Assembly: GCA_037976565.1 (NCBI GenBank)
Contig: CP137670.1
Span: 16,579,216-16,643,215, forward strand
Length of the DNA stretch: 64,000 nt
Direction: 5' to 3'
Source: Mesocentrotus franciscanus
Lineage: Eukaryota; Echinodermata; Echinoidea; Camarodonta; Strongylocentrotidae
Notes under the pieces: generated by a model
Seen by the model: only the letters and a program-made list of their open reading frames with translations
Told to the model about the DNA's origin: nothing
The model's database searches: none
Shown: piece by piece, positions 12,501 to 24,500 of the stretch
Layout of the letters: every line of letters begins with the position of its first letter
Numbering within the stretch: position 1 is the first letter of the stretch
Made by a program: the position numbers and the translations under genes

Positions 12501-15500
12501 GTTAGCGCTGTCGTTGTATGGATTGGAGAGCAATAGAGCATAGTTCTGTGCCGGGCCATTTCCAGTATAACGGGCAGTAAGCGTGACATATATGGGACAT
12601 GAACATACAGAATAACTCAGTGAAAGTTTAATAATTGAGCTTATCATAATTGTTGCAAAGATACAAAAGGAAAAAGCTAATTTTTACGCTGTTCATGTGA
12701 GTGAGTACACTAGACTAAGAAACAAAAAGAAACAAAATGGCAAATCTCAGTCAACTGCCTACACTTGACTAAAAGGGAAATATTTCTGAGAACTGGAGAA
12801 GATTCAAACAGAAATTCACTCTGTACAATGTTGCCTCAGGAATGTCTGAAAAAGATGAAAAGTCACAAACATCAATGCTTCTACATGTGATTGGTGATGC
12901 TGCCTTGGAATTGTATAATACGTTTGTATTTGCTGAGGGTGAGAGCATGAAGCTTGAGAAAGTGTTGGCCAAATATGAGGAATATTGCATGCCGAAACGT
13001 AATTTGACGTATGAGAGACATAGATTTTTCACAAGATCTCAGTTAGTGCATGAGAGTGTTGGTCAGTACGCAACAGAATTGCGAAATCGTGCTCAGTCGT
13101 GTGAGTTTTCCATGTTGAAAGAGAGTCTTATTCGGGACAGAATTATCAGTGGTATTTTAGACGATGGTCTAAGAGAACGTTTGTTGAGGCAAGATGATCT
13201 TCCATTGGATAAAACGTTGCAAGTATGTCGTGCGGCTGAACAAACTCGAACGCAGGCACAAGCGTTGAGTTCCGCAGGGGAAAACGCCTCAATCCCGGTG
13301 GATTCTTTCAGCAAGACTAAGAAGAAATTTCCTGGTTCAAAGTCAAAACGGTCGGAACCTCAAGGTCGTACTAAAAGTAAAGCATGTAGCAGGTGCGGAA
13401 ACCGACATAGCAAAGACAAATGTCCCGCACAAGGTCAAACATGCAAGAAGTGCGGTAAGCAAAACCATTTTGCTACATGTTGTAGAACCCCAGTAGCCAA
13501 GGTCAATGAACTGCAGCACTTGGAGGTAGATTCCGAAGGTTTCATGATTTGCTCTGTCGAATCAAAAGAATCCAAGGACGAATGGATAGTTAATCTACTA
13601 GTCCATGACCAGCCGGTTGACTTCAAGATTGATACTGGTGCTCAGGCGAATCTTCTTCCTGAGACAGTCTTTCACAAATTGAAGCCAAAACCGAAGCTGC
13701 AAAAGGCCAAAGTGATGTTGACAGGCTATTATGAGACAGATATCCCGGTCAAAGGTCGTTGTTGTGTACAAGTTGAGTACAAAGGGATCAAACACAGTGT
13801 GCCGTGTCTAGTCATTCCTGGAAATCGTCAGCCTTTGTTAGGATTACGGACGAGTGAAGACTTGTATCTTGTGAAACGGGCGTATCATGTGGAAAAACTA
13901 ACTGAACATGGAACAGGTAAAAGTGTAGTGCAAGACTATCAAGATGTGTTTGTAGGTCTAGGTTGTCTTCCTGGTAAACACCACATCACATTGAGCGAGA
14001 ACGCACATCCTGTTCAACATGCATGTCGCAAAGTTCCATTTCCACTTCAAAGTAAACTCAAAGACGAGTTAGATAAGATGGAGCGAATGGACGTAATCAC
14101 ACCAGTTGATGAGCCAACTGATTGGGTTTCTTCTCTCGTGGTGGTGATGAAAAAGAACGGTCAACTCAGAGTCTGTCTAGATCCAAGAGACCTAAACCGA
14201 GCAATCAAAAGAGAACACTATCAATTGCCATCAAGAGCTGAAATAACTGCACATTTTGCAGGAGCCAAATACTTCAGCAAATTGGATGCATCTAGTGGTT
14301 TTTGGCAGATCCAACTAGATGACGAGAGCTCCAAACTTTGTACGTTTATCACGCCATACGGAAGGTACAAGTTCTTGAGACTACCTTTTGGTATTTGTAG
14401 TGCTCCGGAAGTCTATCACAAGATAGTGCACCAAATGTTTGCACACATTCCGGGAGTCAACACAATGATGGATGATGTGATTGTATGGGGAACTACCCAA
14501 CAGGAGCATGATGACAGATTGAGAGAGGTTCTCAGCATTGTGAGAAAAATGAATCTCAAGTTGAACAAAGACAAATGCGAGCTCAATGTCAAGAAACTCA
14601 CATTCATTGGTGACTTGATCAGTGATCAAGGGGTTCAACCTGATTCAAAGAAGGTGTCTGCTATCTTGAACATGGAGAGACCAAAATGTCGGAAAGATGT
14701 CCAACGGTTCTTGGGTATGATCAATTACCAAGGGAAGTTTATCCCAGATCTGTCTAACAAGTCAGCCGCGCTGAGACATCTACTTGACAAAAAGAATGTG
14801 TGGACATGGGATCATGCACAAGAAGATGCATGGAATCAGCTGAAACAAGCTCTGATCCAAGAGCCAGTCCTACATTTCTATGACTGCAAGAAACCAACCA
14901 AGCTGTCAGCAGACGCATCAAAGGATGGTATTGGTGCAGTGCTACTACAGCAATATGATCAAAATTGGGTTCCGATCGCATATGCATCTAGATCAATGAC
15001 TGATGCAGAGACTAGATATGCACAGATCGAGAAAGAACTACTGGCAATCACATATACATGTGAAAGATTCCATCAATACATCTATGGACAACGAGTAGAA
15101 GTGGAGACTGATCACAAGCCACTTATTCCACTAGCTGTTTGTCAAGTCACTGGGTGACTGTCCCCTACGCATTCAAAGGTTACTCATCAGGGTACAGAGA
15201 TATGATCTCAAGGTCTTGTACATGCCTGGAAAGTACATGTATACTGCTGATACATTGTCCAGAGCAGTAGATCCAAAGGCCGAGTTGAATGCTGAAACAG
15301 AGGAAGACATCAGAGTCTACGTAGATGCTATTGTCAAGAGCATGCCAGTTACATCGAACAAACGAAATCAGATTGTCGAAGAGACAAAGAAAAATGATCA
15401 ACTGCAAGAGCTGCTAGGCATCATCAGAGATGGTTGGCCAGAAACGAAGCAGCAATGTCCAGTTAGAGTCAGGGAATACTGGAACATCAGGAGTGAACTC

Positions 15501-18500
15501 TCTGAAGCAGATGGCATCATCTTCAAAGGCAGCAAAATAGTAGTTCCCACTACTATGAGAAGGTTCAGGCTAAACAAAATCCATGAAGGACACTTAGGCA
15601 TCGAGAAGAGTAAGAAACGTGCTAGAGAAGTCATCTATTGGCCCAGAATCAACACAGATATCACTGAAATGGTCCAAAGTTGTACTTTATGCCTAATGAA
15701 CAGACCAAAACAGCAGGCTGAACGTCTACATCCTCATGCCGTGCCGAACCGCCCTTGGGAAAAAGTTGCTGTTGGCAACCAACGGATCGCTACTCGATCA
15801 GTGAGGGGAAGAAAGGAGGAGCATAAGGTGAAGCAGAAAGAGCGATTCGACAAACATGCTCGAGACTTGTCAAAGCTAAAGCCTGGAGATCATGTCATAC
15901 TCCAAGACATGAAAACCAACACCTGGTCGAAACGTGGTATCATCAGGTCTGTCCAGAATCGAAACAGATCATACCAGATCGAGACAGAAACAGGCGAGAT
16001 ACGTCACAGAAACAGACGTCACCTCAGGCCAGTCCCACGTGAACAACAAGCCGAGTCTATTCCACTACCAACACAGGACGACTTCGAGCGTGATGACAGT
16101 GCAGAAGCCACAGAGCAACCAGCATCTGAAGAAAGCTCTACTACACCATCAACCAGAATCAAAAGCGGACGCGTTATTAAACCGCCAGATCGCTTGAACT
16201 TGTAAATAAATGAAAGCGAACCACAGAGAAAGACTTTCGCGTTTTGTAAATAGTTTATAGTTACAGAGTTAATCTTGGACTATAAAACATAACTGCAGGA
16301 TAACATGAGCATGATATATATATTTGCATGTTATAGTTTATCAGTATAACCGGATTTAATCAGTCACTTTGATTACAAAATCAACAGACATCACTCAACC
16401 TCAACGGAGAATTCCAGTATCTTGACACGCAACCTTGAAAGAAATGGACTGTCGCGTAATAAGTTATATATTTGCAAGCGACAGTACTCCTGCTTTAAGG
16501 GACAGAATAATGCCCTAGTACAGTCGCGAGTGTACAGGCAGTCCACCCTGTCACTCTGTACAGTTTAAGAAGTTTTATATATATGTATATGTAAACCTCT
16601 TTTAAAGAAAGGGAGGTGTAGTGATAGCTAGTTAACAGAGTCTGCAAATACAGACTAGCATGTATAGCTAAATATAGAATGACCTGCAACCCATGACTCA
16701 TGCCAGGTCATGTTATGAAACAATGAGTACTTGTATAATACATAAATACATGACTACAAAGATGTCTGGCTGACAGTGCCTCAATAAAGCTATACAACAT
16801 ATTAGTTCAATCAAAGCTCTCTAACTGGTCTTTTATAAGAACAATATATAAACCCATTGCCTACTGAAACCAGATGGTCCCTGTGATAAGCCTATGGCAA
16901 TGGAAGAATTCAATACTCAGCGGGCTAATGGGCCCTATTGAAATGAATGCACAATGAAAATGTTGATGAAAACCATCTCATTGCATAAAAAACGATAAAC
17001 GACAAAGAAGAGTGAGGGGTAGAAAGAGAGAGACAGAGAGATCAAAAGAAAGAAAGAGACAGGCAAAGAGAGAGACAAAGAAAGACAAAGAGAGAGAGAG
17101 GGTGAGAGGGGAGAGAGAGAGGGATGGGATTATAGAACAGTTGCATTCAATGCATTTGCAACCCAAGAAAGTACCTTTTTTCAATTGTAGAAAATTATTA
17201 GAAAAGGGGTAAAAAACAACACCTGACTAACCACACCATGTTTTGTCTCCCTACAATTGTTTCTTTGTAATCACTTTTGTAGCGGGCTGACAATTCTGAA
17301 AACAAGGGGGCGGGTTCTGCCACGTGTGCAGCGGTGCTTTTTATTCTATACGCCATAGGTTCGGCAGTGTGTGGATCCATGAGCTTCATCCCAAATGGAA
17401 CTTCATCCAGCTTCTTCTACCAGAAGTTTGCTTTCGCTCAAAGTGTTGTAAGTTTCAGATATACGAGTTGCATTTGTTGTTTCTAACAGACAAAGCTAAA
17501 GTTGAGTTCTGGTTATGTGATTTAATTGTGAAGGAACATTTCAAAAGCAATTGGAAAATGTTGATTATGTAGTACATGATATTAAGTACACTGAGAGTTT
17601 CTCGAATCATCAAAACGATAAGATATTGAGTGATAGCTGGCTGACCGTCGCATACACTGCACACAGAAATGCGTATACGGGACTACAACCTTGTAACATA
17701 AAAGTTTGGTCCACACAGTTCAGCTATTTCTTGCCATGTTTCGAATATGACCCCATGTTAATTAGTGTTCCCTTTTACCTTATCTATTTTCAAACAATCA
17801 GAGCCTCTGTGTGTAGTGCCAGGTACCATGGTGGAGGGGGCACAATGCCCCTAATATCATAATAATAAACTTTGCTCCTTTTATAATATAGTTGCGCTCG
17901 TGTTTCAACACTATCAACTGTCCCTCCATTAAAATATATTACACTTAACGTTTGCCCCTTTAAACTAACATGACATATTCAACTCAACTGCTTAATGATG
18001 CACCTTTTAACCTCTCATCTTTTAAACCCCATGTCTTGTTTTAACTCCATAGCTTATGCCAAGCGTACAAATTACCATTTGTTCAGGAATATAAAGGTTC
18101 AAAGAATGAATGGGTTTTCAAACTCAAAGCAAATGCAATTACATTACCACATGTCGTTCATGTTACAAGGATGTTTTTATTATTTACCACCTCTCACCTC
18201 CCACGAAACAATAGATTTCTCGTAGCCTCCTTAACATATGCCCTAATTCAAGGCGCCTGGCAGCATTTTTCTTCTCGAATTTCGACAAAACTCGCTCGTT
18301 ACACATGCGTGCATTAAAGGTCTCATCCATTCTTCCATTATGAGATTCTGTTTAAAGCAACACCAGGATTGGTGATTCCATCTATTATAAGATCTAATCG
18401 ACCTCACAAATCTTTAAATTAAAGGGCCCATGACATCGAAATACAAGTGTATTACTGTTGATGTGCAGCCCAGCATACATCTCATATTTTGAAATGTAAA

Positions 18501-21500
18501 CTTCTGAATTTGTTTCATAGATTTTTAAATATTTTTTGAAATATTTGTTTTTCAAACTTGCTAAGCTCCACCCCAAAAACCTCCAGATCTCATTCCCCTT
18601 GTAACATCATCTGTCAGTCATCAATGAGCTAACTTGAGAAAGTGGCATGTAACTTTGCCGAAGTTGACCACCTGTTACAATACCACAAACAATAGCAACA
18701 TATAAGTTGCTATGTCAGACATGTCAGACTAAACTAATATTCTAGAATAGACAATGGTATGTAATTTCCCCCAGCTTAGCACACGTTCATAATAGAATTG
18801 CATGCTTCCATACATATGTACAATATACATCATCATTGCCTTTGTCTTCCTGGTGATGCTACAGCATGTCTGACAAAGCAACTTATATGTTGCTATTGTA
18901 TTACGTATTGTAACAGGTGGTCGACTTCGGCAAAGATACATACCACTTTCTCAAGTTGGCTCATTGATGACTGACAGATGATGTCACAAGGGAATGAGAT
19001 CTGGAGGTTTTGGGGTGGAGCTTAGCAAGTTTGAAAAACAAATATTTCAAAAAATATTTTAAAATCTATGAAACAAATTCAGAAGTTTACATATCAAAAT
19101 ATGAGATGTATGCAGGACTGCACACCAACAGGAATACACTTATATTTCGATGTCATGGGCCCTTTAAGTTCAGTTTGGTCGCTTCGCTCGCTCACAATTG
19201 AATCTTAAGACAATCACACACAACTGCAAAGCATGATGCTGAAGCAGTATCTTTGACCACATAAAGAGAAAATGTTGAATATCATCCCTTTTAATGTATT
19301 CAATGCGATGTATGGGGTATATACCAATGCCTAAAATTTGTATATATTGTTGTAGCTTTGAGGTTACCATTTGTAAGTGCCACTTTTGCCGAAAGTGCCC
19401 TTTTTAGTCATGCACCCCCACTTTGCAAGACGCTCCGCCGCCCATGTAATGAGTTAATTTATTTTCTCTTTTTTTTCTTCAGTTGTACTTTTTGAATGCA
19501 TTATTCAGTCTTGCGACAATTTGCGGTACCGAATCGGTAATTATGTTATGTTTCTTTTAAGAAATCAATCATATGGCTTAGAGATGATGGATAAATTTGT
19601 TGATTGAAATAACGTTTTAATATTATTGTAATGAAAGAGTTATGAATTTGGTCAGAAAACCTAATTAGAAGTAAATTGATTGAATATATAATATTGTTTT
19701 AACATCTGAATAATATTAAACATCTGAATATGTCAAGCAGCTCTCAGTTTTACGGCGCACATAGATATACATTAAAAAAGAAAAATATGTGTACAGTGAT
19801 TAGCTCGGAAATATAAGCTTGGTCAACAGGGATGGGGTGACATGTCAGAGATTGGGTAGGGCGAGACATTTTGAGAGAACGTATAACGATGGAGGGAGGA
19901 TATACACAAAGCATGTTCGATTTATCTAATTGTTTTTTTTTTATAAATATTTCAGATCAAGTATTTCATCAGGTTATGCTTCTTTTCGACACTTGTTAGT
20001 CTTGGAGGAATTGGATATTACAGCTGGGTAATTGACGAATATGTGAGAGCTGGCGTTTTTGAGAACTGTGAAGATGATTGTTTGGTAAGAAAAATGATGC
20101 TTAAAGAGAAACTTGATTTCTACAACAACAACAAACAATGACAATAACCTTTGAGCCTTTTATATCTTTCTTCCGATGTGGAAGACTTTTATTGCAGGAA
20201 AGTCACATGTAAGATTTTTTCTAAAAGCATATTAATATGCCAGATGAATAAATGTATGACCATGATCACCAGGCCACACATTAAGAGATGTCGGGACTTT
20301 CTTCTCGCTTGTCAGAGTTGATTCCATGTTCCTTTTACTGGTTAGAAACGATTCAAATGAAAATAATATTCCATCATCTTTTATCATAGTAGTCTGACAA
20401 TCAAAGCAACACTTCTTTTGTTTTAATTCCAAGAATAACCTGAGACAGTGCTTTTATTCTCAATTATAGACAACTTTCAAATTGCATTCGAAACGAATCA
20501 TTATTACATTCACGTGTTATACAACATGAATGTGTCTCAGTAGTAAAAATACAAACTGCATTCATTATTTGTTGCTAAACAAACATTATGGTTTGCCTTA
20601 CACATTACAATTATTCGTAACAGGTGAGTAAACTAATCCTCAACAATGAACTTAACGGAGATATACACGAGATTCCAATATGCCATTTTCTTAATGCAAT
20701 CATATTTAATGCACAGATCTTTGTTAAAGCTATTGTCACAACTCAGAGCGGCGACCGACCGACTGATTTGTAGCCCGCTCGGTTGCCGCTAGAATTTAGG
20801 CATCGCCCAACGATTTTTGGAGAAGTCGAGCAGGGCGGTGCCTTGTCGATTTCCCGTTGGTCGCCGGTCGATTTAAGGTCAAAAACTGGGCGAAATCAGG
20901 GAGCTTCTCAGCGCGGCGTGCCGGCAGTGACCGACTGATGACCCACCGATTCCCAGGCGGTCTCCCACCGGCCACCGGCTGATTTTAAAGAAATTGGAGA
21001 AGTCGAGCAGGCTGTATAGAACACCAGCGATGCCTCGGCGGTGCCCTGTCGATTTCACGTCGGTCGCCGGTCGATTTTAATGGAGCTTCTCCGCGCGGCG
21101 TCCCGGCAGTGAACCGACTGACCTTCCAGCGGCTACCGGGCGGTCTCCCACCGGCCACCGGCTGATTTTAAAGAAATTGGAGAAGTCGAGCAGGCTGTAT
21201 AGAACACCAGCGATGCCTCGGCGGTGCCCTGTCGATTTCACGTCGGTCGCCGGTCGATTTTAATGGAGCTTCTCCGCGCGCGTCCCGGCAGCGTAATTTT
21301 TTTAATACACGCTAGTCTGGCCATTTCTGTGAGTAATGCCATAGAAGCGACTGATATTAGACTCTAGAAGCCTACATGCTTATATTATACATGCATGGCA
21401 CTCATCAGAAGACCTAGCTGGCCCTTGTAAATGAGACGGCCATCGCAGCCATCGGGCGACGGAATTCAAGACCTTAATTTAATTTAATTTAGGAACTTTA

Positions 21501-24500
21501 CATTATTGTTGATCTAAGGACACACGAACAAACGAACGTTCAAGTCCACCCGCACACTGCGTGCATGCCAATGTGTAGGCTTTCCCACCAGCGCACTTTT
21601 ACGAGTATTACGGCGAAAATGGCCAGGCTAGCGTGTAAAAAATATCCGCGTCCCGGCAGTGACCGACTGATGTCCCAGCGGCGACCAGGCGGCGACCGGG
21701 TGGCGACCGCTCGTCAGCCTTTTACCTAGCTGCTTCGATTTTAGACCTTAATCGCTGGACGGCGAACGCTTGATTAGGTCGGAGCCCGGCATCGCCCAAC
21801 GATTTTCGGAGAAGACGAGCAGGCTGTAGAGCCCCAGCGATTCCCGGGCGATGCCTTGTCGATTTTGCGTTGGTCGCCGGTCGATTTAAGGTAAAAACTG
21901 GGCGAAATTAGGAGCTTCTCCGCGCGGCGTCCCGGCAGTGACCGACTAATGACCCACCGATTCCCGGGCGGTCTCCCACCGGCCACCGGCTGATTTTAAA
22001 GAAATTGGAGAAGTCGGGCAGGCTATATAGAGCACCATCGCACAGTGGGCCAGAGAGGAGCCAAAGTGCGCCAAAACTCATTTTGGGTGATTTTTTTCTT
22101 GCCCAGTTGAAAGACAATACATTGAAGAATACTTCAGTAAAATATTTAATTCCGGTATGCACAATGAGGGTATAAATTTACTCCTTCAAACTACAGAATC
22201 TTAGATATTCACAGTTTTAGTGCAAAAGTGAATTATTTTATAAATCCTTCAATTTAACATGAATTTTTAAAGTTATTGACATGAAATTGCTCTTACATAT
22301 TTCGGATAGTTCATTTCACTGCATGAATGGGTTAAAAATGGATAGAAACACAATTTTCATAATACATTATAGGGTAATTAACTGAAAAATAGACTAATTA
22401 TCCATGTTTTTATAAATCCAGAGGAAATGTTTGGATTTCCAGGGATTTCCGCTTTAATCTTATTACCAACATCCTCTCTGATGTCTAAGCTTCAAGTTGA
22501 TACCAGATTTGGCTGCGGCTTTTCGCGGTTTATTATGTTAGACCCGATTTTCCTTGCAACATTGCCCCCCAAAAAAAAAAAAAAAAATCTGGTATCAACT
22601 TAAAGTTTAGATATCAGAGAAAAAGTTGGTAATAAAATTAAAGTGGAAATCCCTGGAAATCTAAACATTTCTTCTGGATTTATAAAAAACATGGATAATC
22701 AGTCCATTTTTAAGTGAATTACCCTATAATATATTATGAAGATTCTGTTTCTATCCATTTTTAACCAATTCATGCAGTAAAATGAACTATCAGGAATATG
22801 TGAGAGCAATTTCATATCAATAACTTGAAAAACTCCATGTTAAATTGAAAGATTAAAAAAAATAAGTCACTTTTGCACTAAATCTGTGAATATATACGAT
22901 TTTGCTGTTTGAAGGAGTACATTTATACCCTTATTGTGCAAACCGGAATTAAATATTTTACTGAGGTATTTTTCAATGTATTATCTTTCAACTGGGCAAG
23001 AACAAAAAAATTAATAAATAAATCACCAAAAATGAGTTTTGGCGCACTTTTGTTCCTTCCTGGCCCACTGTGCAGCGATGCCTCGATTTCCCGTCGGTTA
23101 CCGGTCGATTTTAATGGAGCTTCTCCGCACGGCGTTCCAGCAGTGACCGACTGATCTCCTAGCGGCGACCGGGCTGCGACCGTGCGGCGACCGTGCGGCG
23201 ACCGCTCGTCAGCCTTTGCCCTAGCGGCTTCGATTTTTGACCTAAATCGCTCGACGGCGAACGCTCGATTAGGTCGGTGCATTTTGCATTCGAACTACTG
23301 AAATTAAACAATATTTATTACAGGTGAATGACATAATTTGTTAGATGGCACTTAACATAATTGTGCATTAAATGTAGTTACATTACGGAAATGGACCATT
23401 GTATTACCTCACGACAAAACGGCTATTTTATGTGATTATATCGTATTGTATTTTCAGTATATCGCCTATCCAATGTGTTTGTTGGCTGGGCTAAGCGTAA
23501 TGGCGTTTATCACTGCTCTTGCTAGCTGTATGTGTTGCGTGCAGGCAATACCGCCCTCTACAGAGGTAAGAAAACACAGAAAACAGCCATTGCTAAAAGT
23601 TTAAAGTGGCTGTGCGAAGATTTAAAAAAACGAACGTTATTGTCATTATTGCAAAGGTGGAACTTTGATTGGACAATTTAAGCAAAATGCAATGCTTGGA
23701 AATATTCGAAGTAACGATTATTATCAATGACAAAACGCTTAAATACAGCCCCAGAATAGCACCTGAAGAGCTCTCCGAACGCTGCTGAGATGTCTTACAT
23801 CACAGGTTGGGTATGACTTGCACAGGTTGGGCATGATTTAAACAAGCAGATTGAATTTTGATAAAATTGTCCAATCAAAGTTTCTCTTTTGCATTAATGA
23901 AAATAAAGTTAGTTTTAAAATCTTCGCACAGCTACTTCAGTTTAAGAGAACCTGTATTTTATATACCATTACCGTAGTGCTATGAGTCCCATTTATCAAA
24001 TTTAATCAAGTGATTTATTCCTATAAAACTATTTATCCATACGTTTATATAAACAATATAACTATATTAAATTATATACATATATCGTCTGCTATACATA
24101 TATCGACTAAAATCAACTGAAGCATTCATGCTTATGATAGTTGGCCTCTGCATTTATCTTGATTCTTTGATTATACAGTATATATATGTATATATATATA
24201 TATATATGCATTTTTTGTGTGTATTTCAATTGTCACTCTTTATGTAAATCAATTATATTATATCCTATTATTGTTATTTGAATGTTTTGTATTTGATTTT
24301 ATCAATAAATGCGGAAACATCCGTTTACAAAAATATATCTAATTAAAATAATTGTACTGTATATATATACATGCATCTATATGGTCCGGCCCCCCTACAT
24401 TTACAAGAAACTTATTGTACATCCGACATTGAAAATATTGTGAAAAGTGAGTGGCGTGGGCCGTGTTATTTTTCACATGGCACAAATCACTCCAAATGGG

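Larger units (their letters stand above)
12093..16843 (+). mobile_element. Ty3/gypsy LTR retrotransposon, Mag/SURL-like, internally deleted
   Basis: A complete LTR-to-LTR element of 4751 bp. Both LTRs are 227 bp (12093-12319 and 16617-16843), begin TGTAGTGATAG, end AAGAACA, and differ at one visible position. A tRNA-primer-like site starts at 12325 and a polypurine tract (AAAGAAAGGGAGG) abuts the 3' LTR. The LTR carries AATAAA. Gene order is Gag, protease, RT, RNase H, integrase. No matching target duplication is seen: the left flank is TTAACC and the right flank ATATAT. The insertion is in gene 1 intron 1, next to the LINE. Mag/SURL-type affinity is inferred from the gag-pol layout. Confidence 0.95.
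20737..23280. repeat. GC-rich complex repeat (GTCGCCGGTCGATTT words)
   Basis: Much more GC-rich than its surroundings. It is made of repeated words such as CGGTCGCCGGTCGATTTTA, GGAGAAGTCGAGCAGG and CCCGGCAGTGACCGACTGA. One segment of about 150 bp recurs at a 183-bp offset (TCTCCCACCGGCC at 20961 and 21144, again at 21972). It is interrupted by two insertions (21292-21648 and 22041-23072). No protein domain is recognised; its own superfamily is unknown. Confidence 0.8.
20548..23424. mobile_element. MITE-A copy split by a GC-rich composite insertion
   Basis: 20548-20732 and 23285-23424 are the two halves of a MITE-A element (family of 25877-26179). The left half has AATGCCATTTTCTTAATGC-like and TTTAATGCACAGATCTTTGT words. 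The right half has CAGGTGAATGACATAATTTG, GTGCATTAAATG and TTACATTACGGAAATGG. Between them lies the GC-rich composite at about 20737-23280. An extra partial MITE-A piece is present at 20548-20675. Confidence 0.7.

Noticed and set aside
18394..19201. Pair of small conserved proteins on opposite strands (60 and 63 aa, nearly identical)
   Set aside because: They are the two arms of one inverted-repeat element; identity comes from the palindrome and no start context or domain supports translation.
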